Shown: positions 17,809-25,882, numbered from the stretch's first letter. The stretch is DNA of 45,452 bases from an uncultured Ellagibacter sp. (GCA_934654815.1 CAKUGU010000016.1:1-45452), one strand, 5' to 3'. The notes: generated by a model from the letters alone, not told the origin. Numbers and translations are program-made.

Positions 17809-18030
17809 ATGGATTGCATGCGAAACGCGGTTTCGAAGGTGAGGGGAAAGGCGATAGGGGCTTGGTGCGCGTTGCGCTCGAAGCTTGCGTGCGAGAAGGG
17901 GCAGGGAACGACGGAATACGCGATCCTGGTCGGTGTGCTCGTGGTGATCGCTATCATCGCGATCACCCTCTTCCGTCCCAAGATCCAGGAGCTTTGGGAT
18001 GCAATCGCCAACGGTATCAACGGGTTGTAG
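17809..18030 (+). CDS. flp: Flp-type major pilin, copy 1
   Basis: The 73-residue prepilin has a basic leader and the Flp signature GQGTTEYAILVGVLVV. Cleavage would fall between Gly31 and Gln32, putting Glu36-Tyr37 at +5/+6 as in other Flp pilins, and leaving a mature pilin of about 42 residues with one hydrophobic helix and an acidic-polar end. It follows tadC by 13 bases with AGAAAGGATGGG as ribosome binding site. The prepilin peptidase needed to process it is not in the window. Confidence 0.93.
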   Translation: MDCMRNAVSKVRGKAIGAWCALRSKLACEKGQGTTEYAILVGVLVVIAIIAITLFRPKIQELWDAIANGINGL

Positions 18031-18263
18031 CGTCGCTTGTCCCGATTGTCGCATCTGTCCGGGCCAAGCTTGCGCAACAGGGAGGTCAGAGCACGGTGGA
18101 GTACGCGATCGTGCTTATGGGACTGCTTTGTGTCGCCGTCGGCTTGGGCGCTCTGTCGAATGCTCTTTCGGACGGCCTTTTCGTTCAACACGCGCTCGCT
18201 TCGGCGTCTCACCACGTCCAAGCGGCGGCGCTTGGGTCGGTTGGCGACGTTTTCTCGTACTGA
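17994..18263 (+). CDS. Flp-like pilin, copy 2 (TTG start)
   Basis: The frame encodes a second Flp-like prepilin with GGQSTVEYAIVLMGLL. No ATG or GTG is available near the expected start. A TTG overlapping the end of flp, just after AGGAG, gives an 89-residue protein whose predicted cleavage site falls after Gly31, the same leader length as the first Flp, which supports this start. The mature part is longer than Flp (about 58 residues) and its tail is Ala/His-rich. It may be a minor pilin. Confidence 0.72.
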   Translation: MGCNRQRYQRVVASLVPIVASVRAKLAQQGGQSTVEYAIVLMGLLCVAVGLGALSNALSDGLFVQHALASASHHVQAAALGSVGDVFSY

Positions 18264-18781
18264 TTCGCCGCGCAACGGCTGGGGAAGATGGCCAATCGAC
18301 GGTAGAAGCGGCGTTCGCCCTTCCCATCGCGCTGTTGCTGGTGCTGCTGCTGGTCCAACCGGGGATCGTGCTGTACGACCGCATCGTCATGCAGGCGGCG
18401 GCGTCCGAGGCGTGTCGCCTTCTTGCGACGTTGGACGAGGGGGACGGCTCGGGCGTTGCCGAGGCGTTCGTGAGGAGGCGACTGGGGGCTGTTCCCGGGC
18501 AAGACTGCTTCCATGTGCACGGCGACGGATGCTCGTGGGAAATAGGGTTCGAAGGCGGGCAGTCGAGTGAGTCGGTGACGTGCCGCATCGCAACGCAGGC
18601 GAAGCCCCTTCCCCTCATCGGCGCCTCTGCTGGGCTTTTCGGGCTGACGAACGAGAGCGGGAATTTTCTTGTGAGGGTTGAAGCGACCATGCCGACGCAG
18701 CCTGCATGGGCATGGGCCGCATCCTCTGGGTCGTCGCCTTCCGAATGGATAGGAGCGTGGATTCATGAAGCGAGCGAATAG
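18260..18781 (+). CDS. TadE-like pseudopilin (apparent CTG start)
   Basis: The protein carries a TadE-type prepilin motif (EDGQSTVEAAFALP) followed by a hydrophobic helix and YDRIVMQAAASEACRLL, as in TadE minor pilins. The only in-frame ATG lies far upstream inside the two flp genes and would add about 87 implausible residues. A CTG that overlaps the preceding stop codon (CTGA) gives the leader MIRRATAGEDG and a protein of 173 residues, so coupled initiation at CTG is the best reading. The start is uncertain, the gene itself is not. Confidence 0.75.
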   Translation: MIRRATAGEDGQSTVEAAFALPIALLLVLLLVQPGIVLYDRIVMQAAASEACRLLATLDEGDGSGVAEAFVRRRLGAVPGQDCFHVHGDGCSWEIGFEGGQSSESVTCRIATQAKPLPLIGASAGLFGLTNESGNFLVRVEATMPTQPAWAWAASSGSSPSEWIGAWIHEASE

Positions 18782-20906
18782 TGCTCCGAAGAGCTTCTTC
18801 TTCGAGGAAGACGGCTTTTCGACGCTCGGCATGGCGGTTGCGCTGCTGGTCACGCTTTCGCTGGTGTTCTCGACGGCCCAGGTGTACCGCGTGTCGTCCG
18901 CTTCGGCGGGCGTGCAGGACGTGGCGGACGCCGCTGTCTTGGCGGCCGAGAGCGAGGTCGCCGAATTCATGATAGCCGTGCGCGTATGCGATGCCGTCGT
19001 TCTGACGATGTCGCTCACCTGCGCGGTTTCGTATGGGCTCGGCGTCGCGGCGCTCTGCGTTCCTCCCCTGTCGGGCTTGGGAGCCGATCTTGTCAACTTG
19101 GGAGGGAAGGTACTCGAAGCGCGCAACTCGTTCGCGGAAAAGGCTGCGTCCGGGTTGAACAAGCTGCAAGAAGCGCTGCCCTTCCTCGCCGCGGCGAGCG
19201 CAGCGTCCGTCGGCGACGCGAATTCGGGTGGAGCGTTTCCTTCTCAATATTGTGCGGTTGCGGTGCTCGTCCCGGCGAAAGGCGAAACCATAGAGGCGGG
19301 GCCGTCGTCGGCGCTTTCCTCGGCGAAAGACGCCGTTGACGCGAACGCGGAGGAGCTTAAAAGCGCCTCGGAGGAGGCTGAATGTGCGGCCGAGAGAGCG
19401 AACGAGGCGAAGTCCCGTGCGTTCGCCCGCGATTGCGGCGACGCTCCGGCGTATTGCATGTATGAAAGGGCTCAGGCGCTTTCGGGAATAAACGCTACCC
19501 AAAACCCGCTATTCCACAGTGTCGATGCGTGGTCTTTCTCGGTTGCGCTCGATCGCGCGCGAGCTTACTACGCTTTGCGGTTGAGGGAGGAGGCGCCCTT
19601 AACTGATTCCGTCGACGAACAGGCGGCATCGGCGCTGCGGAAGGTGTTCTACCGTTTTGCCTCGAACGAGCTTTCGAAAGGCTATGTGAGGGAATCCGAC
19701 GATTCCTTCGATGCGTATTTCCCCGACTTGCCGAAGAACACGCAGGAGATGAGAAAAACTTCGCTTTACACGGAAGCGGTTTTCCCGCTGGGAGATGACG
19801 GGTCGGGCGGCGTTGGCCTGCATGCCTGGGAGGGTTGTCCGCTCGCGGGAGGGGCCGGGCTCGGTTCCATCGCGCAAATGGAATCGGGGAATTACGCGAC
19901 GTGCCCCCAGTGCAAGTTCACTGCTGCGAGCTTGGGGAAGGTGGCGGCGGCTTCGAGTTCCATCCCCAACGGGTTCGAGTATCACTACGTCGCCGTTGCG
20001 AAGGCGGCGCGCGAATACTCGGAAGCTCGCAAAGCGCTCGACGAAACGTCGAAGGCGGCGAAGAGCAAGGCGGGGAAGATGCTCGAAGCATGCAAGGACG
20101 CGCTGGCCGAGGCGGCGAACGCGCGCTTGCATGCGAATCCGCCGGGAAGCAAGGGCGCGATATCGCTCGTGGTGAACACACAGGCGGCTCCGGCGTCGAC
20201 GGGGTTCGAGAACTCCTTTGTCGCCGACGCCGGATCGCTCGGCGTTCGCGCCGCGGTTTCCGGGGCGACGCTGCTCGAGGAAGAGGGCGAGGAGGGCGAA
20301 ACGGTCATCGCCTCCTTGCTCGACGGCTTCGCGCGCGACGGGGGCGGGGCGGTCGGCGCTGCCCGGGTGGTTCTGGACTGCTGGTCGTTTTTGCTCGGCG
20401 TCTATTCCAGCGGGCAGCAGGCTTTGACGGACGCTGTGAGGCGGGTGCTCGACTCTATCCCGCTTTCGAGCGCGAGCGGGCTGGGCACATGGGCGGCCTC
20501 GAAGCTGTCGGGGGTCGTAGCCGATCTCGGTCTTGAACCTGCGAACACGAAAGCGTTGAAGGCGGTGCTCGTGAACACGTCGCTTGTCGCCGACGCCGAT
20601 TCGGGCGCGTTCTCCGCTCGGTACAAGTCGGTGAAAAGCGCGGCGTTGGCGGCTTCGGGGCCGTCGTCGAGCCTCTTCTCGTCGCTTATCGACAAGGCGG
20701 AGAGCGGGGCGCTCGAGGTGTTGTCGGGAAATGACGGCGTGATCGAGATTGTGGAAATCGAACTTCCCGTTGGAGGGGTCCGCATTCCCCTTTCGATAAT
20801 GCTCCCCGATTACGCCGGCAAGGCTTCGGCGGGGGCGATCGAATCGATTGCGGATGCTGTGCGTTCGGCCGTATCGAGCGCCACAGGGCTTAAGGAATGG
20901 AGGTGA
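18765..20906 (+). CDS. Large TadG-like pseudopilin/pilus-associated protein
   Basis: The 713-residue protein has an N-terminal segment like TadG/TadE pseudopilins (EEDGFSTLGMAVALLV, membrane helix about 20-41, then VQDVADAAVLAAESE), but Glu at +5 is replaced by Gly. The rest is expected outside the membrane: Ala/Ser-rich helical stretches (about 170-225 and 400-450), a TCPQC motif near 388-392, and many isolated cysteines. It is much longer than usual TadE and may be an anchor or tip protein. The ATG overlaps the tadE-like gene by 17 bases. Confidence 0.78.
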   Translation: MKRANSAPKSFFFEEDGFSTLGMAVALLVTLSLVFSTAQVYRVSSASAGVQDVADAAVLAAESEVAEFMIAVRVCDAVVLTMSLTCAVSYGLGVAALCVPPLSGLGADLVNLGGKVLEARNSFAEKAASGLNKLQEALPFLAAASAASVGDANSGGAFPSQYCAVAVLVPAKGETIEAGPSSALSSAKDAVDANAEELKSASEEAECAAERANEAKSRAFARDCGDAPAYCMYERAQALSGINATQNPLFHSVDAWSFSVALDRARAYYALRLREEAPLTDSVDEQAASALRKVFYRFASNELSKGYVRESDDSFDAYFPDLPKNTQEMRKTSLYTEAVFPLGDDGSGGVGLHAWEGCPLAGGAGLGSIAQMESGNYATCPQCKFTAASLGKVAAASSSIPNGFEYHYVAVAKAAREYSEARKALDETSKAAKSKAGKMLEACKDALAEAANARLHANPPGSKGAISLVVNTQAAPASTGFENSFVADAGSLGVRAAVSGATLLEEEGEEGETVIASLLDGFARDGGGAVGAARVVLDCWSFLLGVYSSGQQALTDAVRRVLDSIPLSSASGLGTWAASKLSGVVADLGLEPANTKALKAVLVNTSLVADADSGAFSARYKSVKSAALAASGPSSSLFSSLIDKAESGALEVLSGNDGVIEIVEIELPVGGVRIPLSIMLPDYAGKASAGAIESIADAVRSAVSSATGLKEWR

Positions 20907-20908
20907 CG

Positions 20909-21361
20909 ATGAGCAAGACGCGCCGTCTGCTTTCGTCGGAAAGCGGTCAGATGATGGTTGAACTCGCCGTGATGATGCCCGTGCTCATCATCGTCGCCGT
21001 GATGGCCGTGAACGCCGCCACGTTCTTTTCCGAATGTGCGGCGTTCGACCGTATCGCGCGCAACGCGATTCGTATTCAGGCGACGTCCCCTGCGTATGGG
21101 CAGGATGCGGGGGAGGGCGTCTCGCTCGTGCGGCAGACGATCGACGACGCGATGCAGGTTTCGGAGAAGGAGTACCTCGATGTGGATGTCTCGGTTTCGG
21201 GGCGGGCTGACGGGAAGAGCGCTTTTCGGGCAACGCTCTCGTTTTCTCCGACGCTGTTCGGCATGGGGTTGAAATCGTCTGTCTTCGGAGTGCCGCTTCC
21301 GAAGATAGAGCACGCGACTGAGCTTGTCGTCGAGCCTTACCGTCCGGGGATGCTGTTCTGA
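20909..21361 (+). CDS. TadE-like pseudopilin
   Basis: The 150-residue protein has a short basic leader, the prepilin site SSESGQMMVELAVMMP (Glu at +5 after Gly13) and a hydrophobic helix, followed by a beta-rich domain. It fits TadE/TadF minor pilins of the Tad machine. GGAGGTGA precedes the chosen ATG; an in-frame ATG four codons earlier overlaps that site. The following gene starts on its stop codon. Confidence 0.85.
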   Translation: MSKTRRLLSSESGQMMVELAVMMPVLIIVAVMAVNAATFFSECAAFDRIARNAIRIQATSPAYGQDAGEGVSLVRQTIDDAMQVSEKEYLDVDVSVSGRADGKSAFRATLSFSPTLFGMGLKSSVFGVPLPKIEHATELVVEPYRPGMLF

Positions 21362-21978
21362 TGGCGGGGCAGAAAGCGCGTGCGCTGCGAGCTGCGGCGG
21401 GAATCGCTCTTGCAATCGCCGTCGTCGCCGTATCGAGCGTGGTTTGCGGATGGGCGGCCAGCGTAGATGCCGCGAGTAAAGCGCTGCGCCTGTCCGATGC
21501 CGGGGTGGAACGCGGGTCGTCCGATGCGTTTTTGAGAAGCCGGCTTAGCGAAGATCTCGCGGAAGTCCAGCTGGCCGACGGTCTTGCGGGCACGGGACTT
21601 GCCGATGGCCTCGCCGACTCGCAGCCCGCCGATAGCGTGCCGGGTGTTTCGCTTGCGGGCGAGGGAACGGGTCTTGAGGCGGTGCCGTCGTGGTTCGCAC
21701 AGGAGCTCTTTCCCCTTGACGGGACACAGGACGTTCGTGTGTCGGCCGAAGGGGACGTCGTCGGGTTCGTCGTGCCGTCCGGCGAAGAGGCTTCCATGGC
21801 ACGTTTCCGAGAAGCCCTTTGTCAAGGCGGATGGACGGAATCGGAGACGGGAATCGAAGGATGCTCCGTCTTCATGAAGGGGGAAGGGATATGTCGATGG
21901 GCGATGATCTCATGCATTCCGGTGGGGGATGCGACGAGCGTGGTGGCGAGGTGCGTTGTCAATCGGGAGAAACCCTAG
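21361..21978 (+). CDS. Exported or membrane-anchored protein of Tad operon, unknown function
   Basis: The 205-residue protein has an N-terminal hydrophobic segment (about 12-32) that acts as signal or anchor, a low-complexity middle with repeated LADGLA/GLAD units (about 70-85), and a C-terminal globular part (about 105-205) containing four cysteines in SxEGCSVF, GICRWAMISC and ARCVV contexts. I do not recognise the family. Its ATG overlaps the stop of the TadE-like gene, so it belongs to the pilus operon. Confidence 0.75.
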   Translation: MAGQKARALRAAAGIALAIAVVAVSSVVCGWAASVDAASKALRLSDAGVERGSSDAFLRSRLSEDLAEVQLADGLAGTGLADGLADSQPADSVPGVSLAGEGTGLEAVPSWFAQELFPLDGTQDVRVSAEGDVVGFVVPSGEEASMARFREALCQGGWTESETGIEGCSVFMKGEGICRWAMISCIPVGDATSVVARCVVNREKP

Positions 21979-22334
21979 GTTTCGAGGCTGCGGAGCGGGC
22001 TCCTCTGCACATCGCAGCGGGTTTGGCGAGTCGGATGCGCGGGCTGCTCTTCTCGCCCGTGAGGCAAGGGGTGCTTTTGCTGGCGCCGTGCAGGGACATC
22101 CACACCGTCGGCATGAGACACGCCTTGGACATCGCATTCGTCGACGCCGACGGCATGGTGGTTGAAGCCTACCGCGACGTCGGGCCCATGAGGCGCGTTC
22201 GCTGCCGAAAGGCCGTGGCGACGATAGAGCGATTTTCCGAAAGCACCCCGTGGTTTACGGCTGGCGACAGGGTTGAAATAGGTATTGCGTCTGGTGAAAG
22301 CAAGATTGCAGAGAGAGGAAGGTCCAAACGATGA
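21891..22334 (+). CDS. DUF192 family protein
   Basis: The 147-residue protein has a DUF192 domain from about residue 35 (LASRMRGLLF, then CRDIHTVGMRHALDIAFVD and a closing DRVEIG). DUF192 proteins are small beta-rich proteins of unknown function, often exported; this one shows no signal peptide. The start after GGGGGAAGGGAT overlaps the preceding gene by 88 bases; a later start at 21912 would shorten the overlap. It is inside the Tad operon, a location also seen for some DUF192 proteins, which hints at a role at the cell envelope. Confidence 0.82.
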   Translation: MSMGDDLMHSGGGCDERGGEVRCQSGETLGFEAAERAPLHIAAGLASRMRGLLFSPVRQGVLLLAPCRDIHTVGMRHALDIAFVDADGMVVEAYRDVGPMRRVRCRKAVATIERFSESTPWFTAGDRVEIGIASGESKIAERGRSKR

Positions 22335-22732
22335 AAACATGCCCGGTGTGCAACGCGAAAGCGTTCGACGACATGGACGTTTGCTACGGATGTCTGCATC
22401 GATTCGACGAGAAGCGGCCCTTCGCGTCTTCCGATGATATGGAATCGGGATCAAGCTACGACAGCAAAGGCGTTGAAGAGGAGTCGAAGCGTCCTTCCGA
22501 CGCGGACGACGAAAGGAAAATCGCTGAAGGGAATAGGAAGCGTTCTTCGCGTGTAGGGGAGGAAAGAAACCCCCTCGTAAAAGAAACGGAATGCGAATCG
22601 CAAAGCGCGAGGTGCGAGGAGTCTCGCTCTGATGGCGAGAAGATGTTCGTCATCAACGTGCCGCTTCCCCAGGGGGTGAAAGGAGTAAGGGTCGCCGTGG
22701 ACTTCGACGTTCCAGACGACCCCTGCATGTGA
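22331..22732 (+). CDS. Zinc-ribbon protein with FHA-region-like acidic linker, unknown function
   Basis: The 133-residue protein opens with a zinc ribbon (CPVC ... CYGC, residues 4-21), then has a long charged, disordered stretch (about 28-105) and a short C-terminal beta-like segment (MFVINVPLPQG). N-terminal zinc ribbons of this kind often sit on signalling or scaffold proteins, but no further domain is visible here. It overlaps the DUF192 gene by 4 bases (ATGA) and is the last gene of the Tad operon. Confidence 0.75.
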   Translation: MKTCPVCNAKAFDDMDVCYGCLHRFDEKRPFASSDDMESGSSYDSKGVEEESKRPSDADDERKIAEGNRKRSSRVGEERNPLVKETECESQSARCEESRSDGEKMFVINVPLPQGVKGVRVAVDFDVPDDPCM

Positions 22733-22747
22733 GACGATGAAGGGGGC

Positions 22748-23092
22748 TTAGCCGATCAGACGCTTGTATTCCTCTTCGGCAGCGGCTTGAACGCGGCTGG
22801 CGATTTCCAGGTACGAATCGAGAAGGACGTCGCCTTCCTCGGTCAGGCTGCTGCCGTGAGCGCCGTCGCGGTTGAGCAGCTGGATGCCGAGCGCCGACTC
22901 CGTTTCCTTGATGATGCGCCAGGCTTTGCTGTACGCCATGCCGATGCTTTTTGCGGCGGCGTTCAGCGAACCCTTCTCGCGCACGCCGAGGCACAAATCG
23001 GCGATGCCGCGGCCGAAAAGCGAGCCGCTTTCGGAGTTGGGATTCTTGATGGAAAGCCTGATAGTCGGTACGAGCTCGGTCAATTGACTCAT
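22748..23092 (-). CDS. ModE-like winged-helix transcriptional regulator
   Basis: The 114-residue protein is a ModE N-terminal type DNA-binding domain: LCLGVREKGSLNAAAKSIGMAYSKAWRIIKETESALG is the classic helix-turn-helix with the SYSKAWR-like turn, followed by an EEGDVLLDSYLEI helix. It lacks the molybdate-binding (MOP) domains of full ModE, so it may dimerise and sense something else, or act with a partner. The start has AAAGGGG upstream. It lies 42 bases after thrC and is probably co-transcribed. Molybdoenzyme genes at both ends of the window make a link to molybdenum use possible. Confidence 0.88.
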   Translation of the reverse strand: MSQLTELVPTIRLSIKNPNSESGSLFGRGIADLCLGVREKGSLNAAAKSIGMAYSKAWRIIKETESALGIQLLNRDGAHGSSLTEEGDVLLDSYLEIASRVQAAAEEEYKRLIG

Positions 23093-23134
23093 TGTTTCCC
23101 CTTTGTTTTATGGCTTCGAACCATTGTCTCACGT

Positions 23135-24718
23135 TTACCGGTCGGTTTTGCCGAGAAAGATTTCGGCAGCTTCCTCGATATCTGCGGTCTGGTTGCCGAT
23201 GACTTCCTCGAAGCGCACGGTTGCATCGTCGAGCGCGGAGAGGTTGCGGGGGATGTTGTGCTTGCCCGTCTCGTCCGCCACGAGCTCGTTGAGCTTGCAT
23301 CCCGAAAGTGCGGCGACGTCGGCGGGGAGCTCCTCTTTCGGCGCCATTCCGTGAAGTGCGCGGTACACGTTGTTGCCGAACTTCGCCCAATGAGCGGTGC
23401 TCGCGATGAGCACGGGGTTCTCGCCGCGAAGGTTCTCGGCGACCTTGTAGGCGACTGCGGTGTGCGGATCGATGAGGTAATCATGCTCGTCGAGCACTTC
23501 CTTGATGGTGCGCAGGCATGTCTCGTCGTCGACCGAGTCGGCGGCGAACTCGGCGCGCACCGCCGCGAACGTATCGGCGTCGACGCGGAAGGCCTTCTTG
23601 TCGCGCAAGTCGCCCATCCATCCGCGGACGGCTTCGGCGTTGCGGCCGGAAAGCTCGAAAAGCAGGCGCTCGAGGTTCGACGAGACGAGGATGTCCATCG
23701 AAGGCGAGGGCGTGAGCTTGAACGCGCGGTCCGCGATGTCGTAGGCTCCGGTGTTGATGAAGTCGGTGAGCACGCGGTTCTCGTTGCTCGCGCAAAAGAG
23801 CATGTCGATCGGGCATCCCATGCGTTTCGCGTACCATGCGGCGAGGATGTTCCCGAAGTTGCCGGTGGGAACGCATACGTCGATCGGACTGCCCGCCGCC
23901 ACCTTGCCGGCTTCGACGAGCTTCGCGTAGCTGGAAAGGTAGTACACGATTTGGGGCATGAGGCGCCCCCAGTTGATGGAGTTCGCGCTCGAGAGCGTGA
24001 CGTTGTGCTCGTCGAGCAGCTTCGCCGCGAACTCCTCGTCGGAAAACGCGTTCTTCACGCCGGTCTGGCAGTCGTCGAAGTTGCCGCGAACGCCCCAGAC
24101 CTGCACGTTGCCGCCCTCTTGCGTGACCATCTGCTTGCGCTGGATGTCGCTCGTGCCGCCGTCGGGATACAGCACACCGATGCGGACGTGGTCGGCGTCT
24201 TTGAACCCTTCGAGCGCCGCCTTGCCGGTGTCGCCCGAGGTGGCGACAAGGATGAGAAAGTCGTGGTCGAGCTTTCCTTCCGCGGCGAGCTTCTCGGCGC
24301 TTGCGGAAAAGAAGCGCGGCAGGCATTGAAGCGCCATGTCCTTGAACGCGCTCGTGGGCCCGTGCCAGAGCTCCAGCACGTGGGTTTTGTCGTCGAGCGA
24401 GGTGATGGGGCAGATGTCTTCGTCGTCGAACTGCTTTCCGTAGGCGCTTTCCATCAGGCTCTCGATGCGCTCGGCCGGCAGGTCGACGCCGAATGCGCGG
24501 TACACGAAGGCGGCGCGCTTCGCGTAGGGGAGCTTGGCGAGCCCGCAGATGTCGTCGAGCGAAAGGGTGGGCAGCTTCGCCGGGACGTAGAGACCCCCGC
24601 CGTGTGCCAAGCCGTTGATGACCGCCTGGGTGAAAGGTACGGGATCGTCGCAGAGCCCTCGCGTGTCGGAATATTCGTTGCTCGAGAGGACCGTCGTGGT
24701 CCCGGTGTTGTCAGCCAT
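23135..24718 (-). CDS. thrC: Threonine synthase
   Basis: The 527-residue PLP enzyme converts O-phosphohomoserine to threonine and phosphate. The PLP lysine is in HGPTSAFKDMALQ; other marks are LVATSGDTGKAALEGF, NSINWGRLMPQIVYY and CVPTGNFGNILAAWYAKRMG. Length fits the longer threonine synthase group. AGAAGGG precedes the ATG. It is the first gene of a two-gene unit with the ModE-like regulator. Confidence 0.95.
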   Translation of the reverse strand: MADNTGTTTVLSSNEYSDTRGLCDDPVPFTQAVINGLAHGGGLYVPAKLPTLSLDDICGLAKLPYAKRAAFVYRAFGVDLPAERIESLMESAYGKQFDDEDICPITSLDDKTHVLELWHGPTSAFKDMALQCLPRFFSASAEKLAAEGKLDHDFLILVATSGDTGKAALEGFKDADHVRIGVLYPDGGTSDIQRKQMVTQEGGNVQVWGVRGNFDDCQTGVKNAFSDEEFAAKLLDEHNVTLSSANSINWGRLMPQIVYYLSSYAKLVEAGKVAAGSPIDVCVPTGNFGNILAAWYAKRMGCPIDMLFCASNENRVLTDFINTGAYDIADRAFKLTPSPSMDILVSSNLERLLFELSGRNAEAVRGWMGDLRDKKAFRVDADTFAAVRAEFAADSVDDETCLRTIKEVLDEHDYLIDPHTAVAYKVAENLRGENPVLIASTAHWAKFGNNVYRALHGMAPKEELPADVAALSGCKLNELVADETGKHNIPRNLSALDDATVRFEEVIGNQTADIEEAAEIFLGKTDR

Positions 24719-24755
24719 GTTGCAACCCTTCTTCCTGGATGTTTCGCAAGCACTA

Positions 24756-24785
24756 TACTACCTGCGAAAACGATGCGCCGACAAT
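24756..24785 (-). promoter_or_regulatory. Likely thrC promoter
   Basis: On the minus strand TTGTCG and TAGTAT are separated by 18 bases, a reasonable -35/-10 pair, about 38 bases upstream of the thrC start. Confidence 0.5.
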
Positions 24786-25008
24786 TATCTTCCATTCCAT
24801 GCAATGCACAGCGGGGCGATAGGCTTCGACTCGAATAAGGCGTGAGCGGCATGCGCACTGCGCTGCGCATTCTCCGGTGCAACGCAGTGGGAAATCGCGT
24901 CTGTCGCGCCTCCAGCACGGTTTGCGTCATCAATCCGAATATTAACCGTGGCGAATTTGTGAAAAATTAGCTGTAGAGAACAAAAAAGTTTGCTGCGGCT
25001 TCCAAAGA

Positions 25009-25055
25009 GGCGTCTTTTCCCGTAAGATGAAATGTTGTTAACCACGGTTATCAAA
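25009..25055 (+). promoter_or_regulatory. feo promoter with overlapping palindromic operator
   Basis: TTCCAA and TAAGAT are spaced by 17 bases and form a plausible -35/-10 pair. Just after the -10 lies TTAACCACGGTTA, an inverted repeat (TAACC-AC-GGTTA) that would block a bound polymerase. A second, related half-site TTAACCGTGG occurs about 90 bases upstream. The regulator is not shown by the sequence; an iron-responsive repressor is likely from context. The rest of the gap between thrC and feoA shows no gene. Confidence 0.5.
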
Positions 25056-25069
25056 AGATGAGGTGGAAA

Positions 25070-25354
25070 ATGCAGGACGCAATGGCAATCGATGCGGGAA
25101 TGGCTTCCCAAACGACGGGCGCGGCTCCCCGAATGAGCCAGATGCCGCTTTCCTTCCTGAAGACGGGCGAAGTGGCTACGGTCGCGAAGATCCGCGAGAA
25201 GGGCGACGTGCTCCATCATCTGGAGAACCTCGGTTTCGTCGACGGCGCTCAGGTGAAGGTGGTCTCCGAGCAGGGCGGCAACTTCATCGTCGAGATCAAG
25301 GGCGCGCAGGTCGCCTTGAACAAGCAGGTCGCTTCGCGCATCGTTACCCGATAA
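25070..25354 (+). CDS. feoA: Ferrous iron transport protein A, copy 1
   Basis: The 94-residue protein has an SH3-like FeoA domain from about residue 28 (LSFLKTGEVATVAKI, HHLENLGFVDGAQVKVV) after a non-conserved N-terminus of about 25 residues. FeoA is a small cytoplasmic partner of FeoB. The start is uncertain: ATG at 25070 has AGGTGG close upstream; in-frame ATG codons lie 4 and 9 codons further in. It is the first gene of the feoA-feoA-feoB unit. Confidence 0.9.
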   Translation: MQDAMAIDAGMASQTTGAAPRMSQMPLSFLKTGEVATVAKIREKGDVLHHLENLGFVDGAQVKVVSEQGGNFIVEIKGAQVALNKQVASRIVTR

Positions 25355-25425
25355 GGCGAAAACACATTTCACCTGCCGAAATGGCAGCTTTAAGAAAAGG
25401 AATCACTCCCTTTTACGGGTGGTTT

Positions 25426-25455
25426 GCGCCCAAATTCGCGAAACGGTTTGGGCGC
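25426..25455 (+). other. Hairpin between the two feoA genes
   Basis: GCGCCCAAA pairs perfectly with TTTGGGCGC around a 12-base loop inside the 145-base gap between the two feoA genes. No T tract follows. It could set the relative amounts of the two messages or stabilise the downstream RNA. Confidence 0.5.
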
Positions 25456-25499
25456 GGTGATAGGACGGAAACGGACAAGTCAGGAGAAAGGAAGGGAAC

Positions 25500-25739
25500 A
25501 TGGCTGAAGCAGGCGCGAACAAGACGCTGCGTGATGTCGCCGTGGGCGAGACGGCTACGGTGCGTCGCCTGACCGGCGAAGGCGCCCTTAAACGCCACAT
25601 CATGGACATGGGCATCACGAAGGGCGTGGAAGTCTACGTTCGCAAGGTGGCTCCCCTCGGCGACCCCATCGAGGTCACCGTGCGCGGCTACGAGCTTTCG
25701 CTGCGCAAGAGCGAGGCGGAAAGCGTGCTCGTTCTGTAG
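25500..25739 (+). CDS. feoA: Ferrous iron transport protein A, copy 2
   Basis: The 79-residue protein is a plain FeoA domain (TVRRLTGEGALKRHIMDMGIT, then PIEVTVRGYELSLRKSEA). GAAAGGAAGGGA precedes the ATG. It is clearly different from the first FeoA, so the two may form a heteromeric partner of FeoB or may be expressed differently. It lies 143 bases before feoB. Confidence 0.92.
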   Translation: MAEAGANKTLRDVAVGETATVRRLTGEGALKRHIMDMGITKGVEVYVRKVAPLGDPIEVTVRGYELSLRKSEAESVLVL

Positions 25740-25882
25740 CGCGAAACAGGGCATGACGTGCCCTTTTTCTTTGCGTAGCGGTTAGCACTCGCTAACTTAT
25801 CGAAGCGACCGCACCGCCCTCGTGGCGCCGTCGTTTCGGCGAAGCAGCAAAGTGAATGGTTAAGGATTTGGAAAGGCAGATC

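Noticed and set aside
17999..18260. ATG-started long form of the TadE-like gene
   Set aside because: The added 87 residues are out-of-frame readings of the two flp genes and would hide the prepilin leader; the overlapping CTG gives a proper leader.
22787..24838. Open frame of 683 codons on the plus strand opposite thrC
   Set aside because: Antisense shadow of thrC and the ModE-like gene; no domain, no start signal.
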